Shown: one piece after another, positions 41,614 to 49,548 of the stretch
How positions within the stretch are numbered: position 1 is the first letter of the stretch
Layout of the letters: every line of letters begins with the position of its first letter
From: Fluviibacter sp964498255
Lineage (GTDB): Bacteria > Pseudomonadota > Gammaproteobacteria > Burkholderiales > Rhodocyclaceae
DNA length: 64,000 bases
Direction: 5' to 3'
Assembly (NCBI GenBank): GCA_964498255.1
Contig: CAZCGW010000010.1
Span: 1 to 64,000 of the forward strand
Notes under the pieces: generated by a model
Database searches by the model: none
What the model was told of the DNA's origin: nothing
Seen by the model: only the letters and a program-made list of their open reading frames with translations
Translations under genes and position numbers: made by a program

Positions 41614-42861
41614 ATGAGCCATCATCACAAACATCGGCATACGCCGACGAGCGAACCGTCTTCACAGGCCAATGACTTTGATCTGATCATTGTCGGTGGC
41701 GGACTGACGGGCTCGGCACTGGCAGTAGCGCTGGCCGATACCTCCTTACGCATCGCGCTGGTGGACGCCCGTGCGCCGAGCCGCCCGAAAGATTGGCCGA
41801 TACAGTGGGACAACCGGGTGTACGCGATTAGCCCGGGCAGTGCCGATTTGCTGGCACAGATTGGTTGTTGGGAACATCTGACGCCGGATCGTTTGCAGCG
41901 TGTGGCGCAGATGGTGGTGAGCGGTGATTCCGGTGGTGTGATTAATTTCTCTGCCTTTGATATCGGCACGGAAGAATTGGCCTGGATTGTGGAGTCGTCT
42001 GAGATGGCCTGCGAGCTCTGGACTTCAGTAAGCCGCCAGCGCAACGTGACCTGCTTCTGCCCGGCTACGCCACTCGCGTTGCAGGTAAATGCAGATGTCG
42101 CTGAGCTGACACTGGCAAGTGGCCAGGTATTGCGTGCCAAACTGGTGGTGGGTGCCGACGGGCGTGAATCCTGGGTGCGTGAACAGATGGGTTTGAGCAG
42201 CCAGCACGATCCGTATAACGAGCTGGGGGTAGTTGCTAACTTCCGGACAGAATTGCCGCACTTTGGTACGGCCTATCAGTGGTTCCGTGAAGATGGTGTT
42301 CTGGCCTATCTGCCGCTGGCGGGTGGCGCAGGTGGTGACCAGGGGAAAATGATTTCCATGGTCTGGTCGGCGCCGGAGGAATTTGCTAAAGAACTGCTGG
42401 CGTTGCCGGCCGAAGAGTTGGCTTATCGCGTGGCCAATGCGGGTGAAAACAAATTGGGCCAGTTAACGCTCATGGCTCCGGCGGCAGGCTTCCCGCTCAA
42501 GCTGGTGCGGGTGCCGCAAGTGGTGACGCCCCGTGTGGCGCTGATTGGCGATGCCGCGCATGGGATTCATCCGCTCACCGGGCATGGGGTGAATCTGGGC
42601 TTTCAGGATGTGCGAGTGCTTGCTGAGGTGATCAGGACGGCGCGCGCTGTCGATGATCTGGGTGATCTGCGGCTGTTGTCACGCTACCAACGCGCACGGC
42701 GTGAAGAAGTGGTGGTGCTGCAGTCGATGACAGATGCGATGCGCAAGCTGTTTGCCAGCAAAGCGCCCGGTTTGAGCGTGCTGCGTAATGTGGGTTTGAA
42801 TTTGACGGATAAGCTGACGCCATTAAAGTCGATGCTGATTCGTTATGCGCTTGAGCGCTAA
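41614..42861 (+). CDS. UbiH/UbiF/COQ6-family FAD monooxygenase
   Basis: A 415-residue flavoprotein hydroxylase. The dinucleotide fold LIIVGGGLTGSALAVALAD, the middle motif LVVGADGRESWVRE and the FAD-binding GDAAHGIHPLTGHGVNLGFQD (GD and G-rich parts) are present. Members hydroxylate the ring of ubiquinone precursors (UbiH, UbiF, UbiI or UbiM type); which position is served is not clear. A His-rich start (MSHHHKHRHT) precedes the fold. It is followed by dsbC after 19 bases, a neighbour order known in betaproteobacteria. Confidence 0.88.
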   Translation: MSHHHKHRHTPTSEPSSQANDFDLIIVGGGLTGSALAVALADTSLRIALVDARAPSRPKDWPIQWDNRVYAISPGSADLLAQIGCWEHLTPDRLQRVAQMVVSGDSGGVINFSAFDIGTEELAWIVESSEMACELWTSVSRQRNVTCFCPATPLALQVNADVAELTLASGQVLRAKLVVGADGRESWVREQMGLSSQHDPYNELGVVANFRTELPHFGTAYQWFREDGVLAYLPLAGGAGGDQGKMISMVWSAPEEFAKELLALPAEELAYRVANAGENKLGQLTLMAPAAGFPLKLVRVPQVVTPRVALIGDAAHGIHPLTGHGVNLGFQDVRVLAEVIRTARAVDDLGDLRLLSRYQRARREEVVVLQSMTDAMRKLFASKAPGLSVLRNVGLNLTDKLTPLKSMLIRYALER

Positions 42862-42880
42862 ATTGCTAAAGGAACGATGT

Positions 42881-43585
42881 ATGAAGAAAGTGGTGTTGAG
42901 CCTACTGGCGGCAAGTGTGGTGAGTCTGGGCGCATCTTCGGTGAGCGCCCAGGAAATTGCATCGCCAGCGTTGGCTAAGATTGTTGAAAGCCAGATGGGC
43001 GTGAAGCCACAGCGCATTATCAAGACGCCTTACCTGAGTGGTCTGTATGAGATCTACGCTGGCGGTCAGCTCTTCTATAGCGATGAAAAGGGCTCGGTAT
43101 TTGTCTTTGGTTCGCTGATTGATGGCAAAACCCATCGCAACATTACTGCCGAGCAGCAGCTTGCTTTGCTGCCATTACAGGATGCGCTTAAGCGGGTGAA
43201 TGGTAATGGTGGTAACGGCAAACGGACGCTGATTACCTTTGAAGATCCAAACTGCGGTTACTGTAAGAAGCTGACCAAGGAGCTGGTGAACCTGAAGGAT
43301 TCGACGGTCTACACCTTTATGGTGCCAATGCTTTCGGAAGATTCTCTGGTGAAGTCGCGCAAGATCTGGTGCGCGAGTGATCGTTTGAAAGCCTGGGATG
43401 ACTGGATGATCAATGGCAAAGCGCCTGCCGGTTCGGATAATTGTGCCAATCCATTGGAACGCAACAGTAAGCTGGCGCAGGGCTTGGGCGTGAGTGGTAC
43501 GCCGGCGATCTTTTTTCCGAACGGTGAAAAGATTCCGGGCTATATGCCGCTGGATAAAATTGAGAAGGCGCTTAAAGGGAATTGA
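42881..43585 (+). CDS. dsbC: Thiol:disulfide interchange protein DsbC
   Basis: A 234-residue periplasmic disulfide isomerase. The signal peptide runs to VSAQE (cut near residue 25), the N-terminal dimerisation domain follows, and the thioredoxin fold has C125-G-Y-C128 within FEDPNCGYCKKL and the cis-Pro loop GVSGTPAIFF. It isomerises wrong disulfides and is recycled by DsbD. ATG 42881 has AAAGGA at 42868-42873; the longer upstream frame lies in the monooxygenase gene. Confidence 0.95.
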   Translation: MKKVVLSLLAASVVSLGASSVSAQEIASPALAKIVESQMGVKPQRIIKTPYLSGLYEIYAGGQLFYSDEKGSVFVFGSLIDGKTHRNITAEQQLALLPLQDALKRVNGNGGNGKRTLITFEDPNCGYCKKLTKELVNLKDSTVYTFMVPMLSEDSLVKSRKIWCASDRLKAWDDWMINGKAPAGSDNCANPLERNSKLAQGLGVSGTPAIFFPNGEKIPGYMPLDKIEKALKGN

Positions 43586-43597
43586 TTTTAAGGAATC

Positions 43598-43897
43598 TTA
43601 TTCGTTCGTTCGTGGGCTAACTTCACGTTGGTGGCGAAGGGTCAAGATGAGGACTTCGTTTTCGGCTGGGTAAAAGTCATACAGCGCTACGTAGCCCGTG
43701 CTGCCTCTGGAAATGACGAGCTCTCGAAGTCCGTTGCCTTTCGGTCTACCGACTTGTGGATGGCGTTCTAGTACGCCAATTGCATCCACTATAAGGCCAG
43801 TTGTTTCGACTGCTGCCACAGGGTCGGCATTAAATAGAAACTCTGTTAAGCGCTTTAGATCGTATAACGCTCGTCGCGCATAGCTTATTTTCGCCAT
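43598..43897 (-). CDS. ParE/RelE family toxin
   Basis: A 99-residue protein with the ParE pattern: ISYARRALYDLKRLTEFLF, VLERHPQVGRPKGNGLRELVIS, GYVALYDFYPAENEVLILTLRHQRE. ParE toxins inhibit gyrase. It overlaps its upstream partner by 13 bases and the pair lies between convergent dsbC and tandem amtB. Confidence 0.87.
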   Translation of the reverse strand: MAKISYARRALYDLKRLTEFLFNADPVAAVETTGLIVDAIGVLERHPQVGRPKGNGLRELVISRGSTGYVALYDFYPAENEVLILTLRHQREVSPRTNE

Positions 43898-44169
43898 GGT
43901 TGCGTCTCAGGCAATGGCGGATTTTCGCCACGGGCTACTGCGCGGACATAGTCGTGGACATCCTCGGCGGCAAAGCTAAGCCCGGTGTTATGGGTTTCTT
44001 CGCGTGCCGCGTAAGCATCGGCAAGAAAACGCTCTTCAGTTTCAGCGCTGGTAATGGCTTGCTCTATGGCTTGCACCATAAAAGCATGAGGTGAGAGCCC
44101 TTGGTGTTCAGCGGCTAATTGAGCGCGTGCCTTAAGCTCATCGGGTAGTTTGAGCGATGTGGTTGCCAT
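43885..44169 (-). CDS. ParD-like ribbon-helix-helix antitoxin
   Basis: A 94-residue protein whose start MATTSLKLPDELKARAQLAA is typical of ribbon-helix-helix antitoxins, followed by GLSPHAFMVQAIEQAI and an acidic tail. It should neutralise the overlapping ParE-type toxin and bind its own promoter. ATG 44169, preceded by GGAG, was preferred; an in-frame start at 44229 would translate through the inverted repeat. Confidence 0.82.
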   Translation of the reverse strand: MATTSLKLPDELKARAQLAAEHQGLSPHAFMVQAIEQAITSAETEERFLADAYAAREETHNTGLSFAAEDVHDYVRAVARGENPPLPETQPWRK

Positions 44170-44187
44170 ATCGGTGGCTCCAAAGGA

Positions 44188-44215
44188 GACGGGTGTTACC
44201 AGAGTAACACCCGTC
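44188..44215 (-). promoter_or_regulatory. Inverted-repeat operator of the ParD/ParE-type pair
   Basis: Perfect 12-base arms GACGGGTGTTAC and GTAACACCCGTC around CAGA, 18 bases upstream of the antitoxin ATG. On the - strand TTGTTT and TACTCT with a 17-base spacer are possible promoter elements, the latter overlapping the repeat. It could also act as a hairpin ending amtB transcripts, although no T-run follows. Confidence 0.6.
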
Positions 44216-44237
44216 TTCTTTAAAAACAACTAGCAGA

Positions 44238-45437
44238 TTACAAATCGCGCGTATCCGGTGTCGCAGTAATCCGGTGAATAGTGAGGTCGGCGCCGTTGTA
44301 TTCTTCTTCCTGATCCAGGCGCAGGCCGACGGCCATTTTGAGTGCGCCGTAGACCACCGTGCCGCCCACTAGAGCCACGACGATGGCGAGGCCAGTCATG
44401 ATGGCTTGTGCGGCCAGGGAAACGCCGCCAAGGCCGCCTAGCGCTTCTGCGCCGAAGATGCCGGCAGCAATGCCACCCCAGGCGCCGCAGAGGCCGTGCA
44501 GTGGCCATACGCCCAGTACGTCATCAATCTTCAGGCGGTTTTGTGTGAAGGTGAACGCAAAGACGAACATGCCGCCAGCGATCAGGCCAGTCGCCAGGGC
44601 GCCCAGCGGATGCATGAGATCCGAACCGGCACAGACGGCAACGAGGCCAGCTAAAGGGCCGTTGTAGGCAAAGCCCGGGTCATTCTTGCCGGCAATAAGT
44701 GCGGCAATGGTGCCACCAGCCATGGCCATCAGCGAGTTGGCTGCAACCAGACCGCTGATCTTGTCGAGGGTTTGTGCGCTCATCACGTTAAAGCCGAACC
44801 ATCCCACGGCCAGAATCCAGGCGCCCAGCGCAAGGAAAGGAATCGATGAGGGCGGATGCGCAGCGATAACGCCGTTCTTGCCATAACGGCCATGGCGGGC
44901 GCCGAGCAACAGCACGGCCGGCAAGGCGATCCAGCCACCCATGGCGTGCACGACCACCGAACCGGCGAAGTCGTGGAACTCCTGGCCAAAAGTGCCTTTC
45001 AGCCATTCCTGAATGCCGTAATGCTGGTTCCAGGCAATGCCTTCAAAGAATGGATAGACAAAGCCAACCAGCACAAAGGTGGCGGCGAGTTGCGGATTGA
45101 ACTTGGCGCGCTCGGCGATGCCCCCCGAAATAATTGCAGGGATCGCAGCGGCGAAGGTGAGCAGGAAGAAGAAGCGGGTGATGTCGTAACCGCTCTTCTC
45201 GGCAATCTGGCTGGCGCCAATGAAGAAGTCGGTGCCGTAGGCGACTGTAAAGCCAATGCCAAAGTAGGCGACCGTTGATACGGCAAAGTCGGCCAGAATT
45301 TTAACCAGGGCGTTAACCTGGTTCTTTTTACGGACCGTCCCGACTTCCAGAAAGGCAAAGCCGGCGTGCATAGCGAGCACCATGATGGCGCCGAGCAGGA
45401 TGAACAGGGTGTCGGAGGCTGTCTTGAGAAGTTCCAT
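44238..45437 (-). CDS. amtB: Ammonium transporter AmtB
   Basis: A 399-residue, about 11-span ammonium channel. Family motifs include MHAGFAFLEVGTVRKKN, GGIAERAKF, DFAGSVVVHAMGGW (with the first pore His region), and GVWPLHGLCGAWGGIAAGIFG with the second pore His. No separate signal peptide is seen; translation starts at MELLKTASDTL. A sigma54-type promoter and NtrC-type sites lie upstream, indicating nitrogen control. The usual partner glnK is not adjacent. Confidence 0.95.
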   Translation of the reverse strand: MELLKTASDTLFILLGAIMVLAMHAGFAFLEVGTVRKKNQVNALVKILADFAVSTVAYFGIGFTVAYGTDFFIGASQIAEKSGYDITRFFFLLTFAAAIPAIISGGIAERAKFNPQLAATFVLVGFVYPFFEGIAWNQHYGIQEWLKGTFGQEFHDFAGSVVVHAMGGWIALPAVLLLGARHGRYGKNGVIAAHPPSSIPFLALGAWILAVGWFGFNVMSAQTLDKISGLVAANSLMAMAGGTIAALIAGKNDPGFAYNGPLAGLVAVCAGSDLMHPLGALATGLIAGGMFVFAFTFTQNRLKIDDVLGVWPLHGLCGAWGGIAAGIFGAEALGGLGGVSLAAQAIMTGLAIVVALVGGTVVYGALKMAVGLRLDQEEEYNGADLTIHRITATPDTRDL

Positions 45438-45487
45438 GGGGCATGCGCACAGACAACGTGCGTGAGGATTGGTAGTGCCCCAGTAAA

Positions 45488-45504
45488 AGCAATTAGTGTG
45501 CCAA
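45488..45504 (-). promoter_or_regulatory. Sigma54 promoter of amtB
   Basis: On the - strand TTGGCAC (45504-45498), then ACTAA, then TTGC followed by T, matching the -24/-12 consensus TGGCAC-N5-TTGC exactly. The predicted start site is about 40 bases before the amtB ATG. Confidence 0.85.
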
Positions 45505-45541
45505 TTTGGTGCCCCGTTTTATGGGCTTGCAGCGGTGTTTT

Positions 45542-45569
45542 CGCACCAAACCGGTGCGTGTTTTGGTGC
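45542..45569 (-). promoter_or_regulatory. NtrC-type upstream activating site of amtB
   Basis: CGCACC-N5-GGTGCG (45542-45558) is a 17-bp dyad matching the NtrC consensus TGCACC-N5-GGTGCA at 15 positions. A further half-site GGTGCG follows at 45564-45569. It is about 45-60 bp upstream of the -24 element, a workable distance for an enhancer-binding protein. Confidence 0.7.
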
Positions 45570-45616
45570 GATCGCCTCAAAACAGGGCGCAAAGAGGGGG
45601 CTGCGCCCAAAGATGG

Positions 45617-46156
45617 TTACAGCACCGTGTCGATGCGTTTGACGATGAGCCAGACGCCGTTGCCCATCACCTGGTGCGTTTGTAGCTGAATGATGTCGAA
45701 ATGCTGGCAAAGCTTGGGCAACCACCAGGAGGTTGGCTTCTGGATCAGATGCGCATTGCGGCCATCGGATAGTACTTTGCCGGCCGGCCCCATGTGAATG
45801 GAGAAGAAGCCGATTTTGGTGGTGATGCTGGCTAGTTCGGCTATGACGTTATCAATGAGTTCCGGTTCGATATGTTCCAGGACGTCGATGCAGCAGACTA
45901 GATCGGCAGCCTGGGGTGTGCCGTATTCCGGGAAGGCCGGATCGTAGGGTTTGTAAACCGGATTCATACCAACCTGGTTGAGCCCAACCAGTAGATTCTT
46001 TTTGCCCGCACCATAATCCGACACGCTTTGTGCACCAGATTGTTTGATGAGATCCGCGACCAGCGGCGCAAATTGAAGCGAGGCCACACCATAGTTAGGA
46101 TTCTGGTGGAGTTCTTGCTGCAGCTTACGATAGTCTTCGGTGATGGTCTGGCTCAT
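45617..46156 (-). CDS. Class I SAM-dependent methyltransferase-like protein
   Basis: A 179-residue protein with the SAM-binding fold pattern: SVSDYGAGKKNLLVGL (motif I), DLVCCIDVLEHIEPELIDNV (motif IV region with DVLEHI) and a C-terminal hydrophobic strand. The substrate is unknown. It lies upstream of amtB in the same direction and downstream of mltA with 32-base spacing; no functional link is evident. Confidence 0.7.
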   Translation of the reverse strand: MSQTITEDYRKLQQELHQNPNYGVASLQFAPLVADLIKQSGAQSVSDYGAGKKNLLVGLNQVGMNPVYKPYDPAFPEYGTPQAADLVCCIDVLEHIEPELIDNVIAELASITTKIGFFSIHMGPAGKVLSDGRNAHLIQKPTSWWLPKLCQHFDIIQLQTHQVMGNGVWLIVKRIDTVL

Positions 46157-46188
46157 GATGAATCTCGTCGTCAGTCTCTGGTCTGGGT

Positions 46189-47433
46189 TTAGTCGCGTAC
46201 TTTATCAGCTGGCACGGCGGCTGGGGGGATCAGCGCCCACATTTGCCCCGCTTGCTTCATGCGTCCGGCCTCTTTACCGGCCTCGGCACCAAATCCCCAG
46301 AAGAAGTCTGCGCGTACAGCGCCCTTGATGGCGCCGCCGGTATCCTGAGCCAGCACGAGGCGTTGCAAGGGTTTGTTGCTATTCGGGTAGGTGGTGTCTA
46401 ACCAGACGGGTGCGCCCAGTGGGGTTGCCCGTGGATCAATGGCGATGCTGCGCCCCGGGGTAAGGGGTACGCCGAGGGCACCGGGTGGGCCGGCATCCGG
46501 ATTATTGGGGTCTGTGGGCAGTACGCGGAAGAAGACGTAGCTCGGGTTGGCATTGAGCAGGCTTTGTACTTTGGCCGGGTTGTTGCGCGCCCAGTTCTGG
46601 ATGCCCTGCATGGAGGCGGTGTCTTTTGTGAGCGCGCCTTGCTTGATGAGTACGCTGCCAATGCTCTGGTAGGGTTGGCCATTCTGATCGGCGTAGCCCA
46701 CGCGTAAGCGACTGCCGTCCGGCATTTGTACGCGCCCCGATCCCTGTATTTGCAGGAAGAAGAGTTCGATCGCGTCATCCACCCAGGCGAGTGTTTTTGT
46801 ATTCATACGTGCCGGGTCTGCGTCGATTTGTTCACGTGTCCAGTAGGGCACGACTTTGTTGCCATCGGCGATGCGGCCACGCACACGCTTGCCCTTGAGC
46901 TCCGGAAACAGGTCGCCCAGTTCGATGGTCAGTAGATTCGGCGGCGTGCCATAAATCGGATAACGGGCTTTGCTGGTTTGCTCTTTAGCGCCCTGCAGGA
47001 GCGGCTCGTAGTAACCGGTAAAGAGGCCGTTGCTGGCGCCATCATTTTGTACGAGCTGATAGGGTTTGTAGTACTTCTGATAATAGGCGCGCAGCTCCCC
47101 GGGGTCTTTACGCTGCGCATCGCTCAGTGCTTTTGCGGCACCACAGGCATCTTGCCAGGCAGGCTTTTTGCCCAGCGCATTACAGCTTTGCAGTTGTGCC
47201 GGAAAGGCTTCGACGAGGGTTTTGTCATCAGACCAGCCGGGTAGATCAGACCAGTTAGCTTGTTTGAGCGGCTTGATAATCTGCACAGCAGCGGCCGGCT
47301 TTTCAGCTTCTTTGCACGGCGGGCATTCGGTAGTGGCGCAGCCAGCCAGAAATGTTGCGGCAACGCTGGCGGCAAGTAGGCCAAGACCGGGAAATACAGT
47401 ATGGTGTGCGGTATGGAAATTCGGTCGAGTCAT
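46189..47433 (-). CDS. mltA: Membrane-bound lytic murein transglycosylase A
   Basis: A 414-residue outer-membrane lipoprotein that cleaves glycan strands to form anhydro-muropeptides. The lipobox LAGC follows a long leader (MTRPNFHTAHHTVF then a hydrophobic stretch). The MltA domain shows FTGYYEPLLQG, GRIADGNKVVPYWTREQID and the barrel-part SYVFFRVL; the 3D domain ends with GRSIAIDPRATPLGAPVWL and LAQDTGGAIKGAVRADFFWG (catalytic Asp region). ATG 47433 begins the signal; an upstream ATG at 47484 is less likely. It is divergent from the Nudix gene. Confidence 0.92.
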   Translation of the reverse strand: MTRPNFHTAHHTVFPGLGLLAASVAATFLAGCATTECPPCKEAEKPAAAVQIIKPLKQANWSDLPGWSDDKTLVEAFPAQLQSCNALGKKPAWQDACGAAKALSDAQRKDPGELRAYYQKYYKPYQLVQNDGASNGLFTGYYEPLLQGAKEQTSKARYPIYGTPPNLLTIELGDLFPELKGKRVRGRIADGNKVVPYWTREQIDADPARMNTKTLAWVDDAIELFFLQIQGSGRVQMPDGSRLRVGYADQNGQPYQSIGSVLIKQGALTKDTASMQGIQNWARNNPAKVQSLLNANPSYVFFRVLPTDPNNPDAGPPGALGVPLTPGRSIAIDPRATPLGAPVWLDTTYPNSNKPLQRLVLAQDTGGAIKGAVRADFFWGFGAEAGKEAGRMKQAGQMWALIPPAAVPADKVRD

Positions 47434-47501
47434 GGCCAAGGCAAGTGAAGTGTGACGTGAAAAATACAGAGAACAATGTGGCAAGTATACCGAGAGAAAA
47501 C

Positions 47502-48494
47502 GTGGCTGAGGCTCAGGCCTTGGTGGTTTCTGGCGCCCAGATTGAGGCGAAGCTGACGCGCGTTTCGGCCGCGGTCATTGTGCGAAATGAAGGCACGGAA
47601 TATCTGTTGGCGCAGCGCCCGCCTGGCAAAGCTTATGCGGGGTATTGGGAATTTCCCGGGGGCAAGGTTGAGGCCGGAGAAACTTTTGACGATGCGCTGG
47701 TGCGTGAGCTGCAGGAAGAACTGGGTATTACCGTCACAGCGATGACGCCCTGGGTGACGCGTCACTTTGTGTACCCGCATGCCCGTGTTGAGATCCGGTT
47801 TTTTCGTGTGACGGCCTGGGAAGGTACGTTGCATCCGCATGAGCACACGGACACCGCCTGGTTAGAGACGGGTGCTATGGCGGGCGGCAAAGATCTGGAT
47901 GCTATGCCGGTAAGCCCGGTGCTGCCCGCCAATACGCCGATTTTACGGGCGTTAGCGTTACCGGAGGTTTATGCCCTAATCAATGCGAGCGATACTGGCG
48001 TAGCGGATGAGTTGGCGCGTCTCGAACGTGCGCGGCCGATGTTGGTGCAAGTGCGTGAGAAGTCTCTGGATACGCAGCAACGATTGGATTTTGCACGTGA
48101 CGTTGTGGCGCGGGTGCACAGCTATGGTGGCCATGTGCTTTTGAACGGTAGCGTGGAAGAGGCGCTGGCGGTAGGTGCGGATGGTGTGCATCTGCCTGCG
48201 GCGGCGTTAATGGCTTGCGAACAGCGCCCTGATTTGCCGTTGGTGTTTGCTTCGTGCCACTCACCTGCAGAGTTACGGAAAGCCAGTGCGCTGGCGCTGG
48301 ATGCCGTGGTGCTGGGTTCGGTTAATGCAACGCCCACTCACCCGGGGCAATTGCCCTTGGGCTGGGCAGGCTTTGCCGAACTGATTGAAGGCTATGCATT
48401 GCCTGTTTATGCCATTGGCGGCATGCAACACGGCGATGTAGTTGAGGCGAAAGCAGTGAGCGCCCAGGGCGTGGCGATGATGCGGGGCTGGTAA
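47502..48494 (+). CDS. Nudix hydrolase fused to a ThiE/TenI-like domain
   Basis: About 330 residues in two domains. The N-terminal half is MutT-like, with a full Nudix box G-X5-E-X7-REXXEE-XG (GGKVEAGETFDDALVRELQEE). The C-terminal half (LVQVREKSLDTQQRLDFARD, HVLLNGSVEEALAVGADGVHLP, YAIGGMQHGDV) resembles thiamine-phosphate synthase but lacks a clear full active site. Fusions of this type are known in proteobacteria and are often listed as MutT, for removal of oxidised nucleotides such as 8-oxo-dGTP. GTG 47502 has GAGAG upstream; GTG 47457 and 47478 are alternatives. Confidence 0.85.
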   Translation: MAEAQALVVSGAQIEAKLTRVSAAVIVRNEGTEYLLAQRPPGKAYAGYWEFPGGKVEAGETFDDALVRELQEELGITVTAMTPWVTRHFVYPHARVEIRFFRVTAWEGTLHPHEHTDTAWLETGAMAGGKDLDAMPVSPVLPANTPILRALALPEVYALINASDTGVADELARLERARPMLVQVREKSLDTQQRLDFARDVVARVHSYGGHVLLNGSVEEALAVGADGVHLPAAALMACEQRPDLPLVFASCHSPAELRKASALALDAVVLGSVNATPTHPGQLPLGWAGFAELIEGYALPVYAIGGMQHGDVVEAKAVSAQGVAMMRGW

Positions 48495-48524
48495 TCTGAA
48501 GCTGGGGCGCAGCGCGTTGCGCCG

Positions 48525-48758
48525 TTATTGTTCTGTTGGCGGGGTGTTATCGTCCGTAAGCCCCTGATCGTTTTCCTGCACGGGGATTCGGTAAGACTCG
48601 TTGGCCCAGGCGCCCAGGTCGATCATTTTGCAGCGCTCGGAGCAGAATGGACGCCATTTGTTCTCTGGACTAAACGGCGATAAAGCACCGCAATGCGGGC
48701 AAGGGACTTTCGTGCTCACGGGTTTAGATGGCGCAGAAGGTGAGGTCGAAGCGTACAT
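48525..48758 (-). CDS. yacG: DNA gyrase inhibitor YacG
   Basis: A small zinc-finger protein with four ligands in VPCPHCGALSPFS and RPFCSERCKMIDLGAWANE (C-X2-C...C-X3-C). YacG binds GyrB and inhibits gyrase in E. coli. From ATG 48758 (GGTGGA upstream) it has 77 residues and overlaps the end of zapD by 35 bases; from GTG 48719 it would have 64 residues, close to the usual length, and would lie just after zapD. The zapD-yacG order is common in proteobacteria. Confidence 0.9.
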   Translation of the reverse strand: MYASTSPSAPSKPVSTKVPCPHCGALSPFSPENKWRPFCSERCKMIDLGAWANESYRIPVQENDQGLTDDNTPPTEQ

Positions 48759-49545
48759 CGCGTTCCACCTGGCGCGGACGCTGGTGGAAATCGGTTTCCA
48801 TGAAACGTAGGTTCAGTGCGTATTTGTTGGCGCTGGTTTCTGGCGTGATCATGGCATCGTGAATGCGGATGCGCAGCATTTGTGCGTTTACGCCGGCGAG
48901 GGTACGCTGGTAGCTGCCACGGGAAGCCGTATAGGCTTCTGGCGAACCGCTGTCGCGCAGCAGGTGAAGCACGATAGCCAGGCCGTCACGCAGCGGCAGG
49001 AAAGGCTCCAGCCAGGTTTGCAGATCACGCTGACGCTGGGCGGTGGGTTGATTCAGCCAGAGGTGATACGACGGAATGTCGAATTCACTCAGGCCGCCCG
49101 GAATCATCGAACGATTCTTGACCGAGATGAGCCACTCGTTGTCACGCAGATGCTGACCGAGTTTGCCGGTGAGTGCGTGCAAAAGGTTCAGCGCTTCGGA
49201 AATCTCGTTGAGCGCCGCATCAAGGGCTTCTGAAGATATGTTCGGGTTGTCGCGGAAGGCCATTAACACCTGACGCTGGCGTTCCAGTTCTTGGAGAAGC
49301 TCCGACTTCAGATCCGGGCGCGCAACTTCCAGAATTTCAAAGAGCACCGTCAGCGCGGCGTGGTGGTCGTGAATATCGGGCGCACCAAGATAGTGAGCCA
49401 TACGCGCGAACAGATCTTCAAGCCGCAACAGGGCCCGAATGCGTTCGGTAAGCGGATATTCGTAGATCAGCACGATAGGGGTGTGTTTGACCTGAAGTGG
49501 CGCCGAAATGGCAGATTCTTCGAATAATAGCCCTATTTGCTCCAT
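48724..49545 (-). CDS. zapD: Cell division protein ZapD
   Basis: A 273-residue FtsZ-associated protein (DUF1342). The N-terminal helical part begins IVLIYEYPLTERIRALLRLEDLF, and the C-terminal beta part includes WLISVKNRSMIPGGLSEFDI (RSMIPGG) and YALNLRFMETD. ZapD cross-links FtsZ filaments through the FtsZ C-terminal peptide. It is three bases downstream of coaE and overlaps yacG. Confidence 0.95.
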   Translation of the reverse strand: MEQIGLLFEESAISAPLQVKHTPIVLIYEYPLTERIRALLRLEDLFARMAHYLGAPDIHDHHAALTVLFEILEVARPDLKSELLQELERQRQVLMAFRDNPNISSEALDAALNEISEALNLLHALTGKLGQHLRDNEWLISVKNRSMIPGGLSEFDIPSYHLWLNQPTAQRQRDLQTWLEPFLPLRDGLAIVLHLLRDSGSPEAYTASRGSYQRTLAGVNAQMLRIRIHDAMITPETSANKYALNLRFMETDFHQRPRQVERDVRFDLTFCAI

Positions 49546-49548
49546 TTG

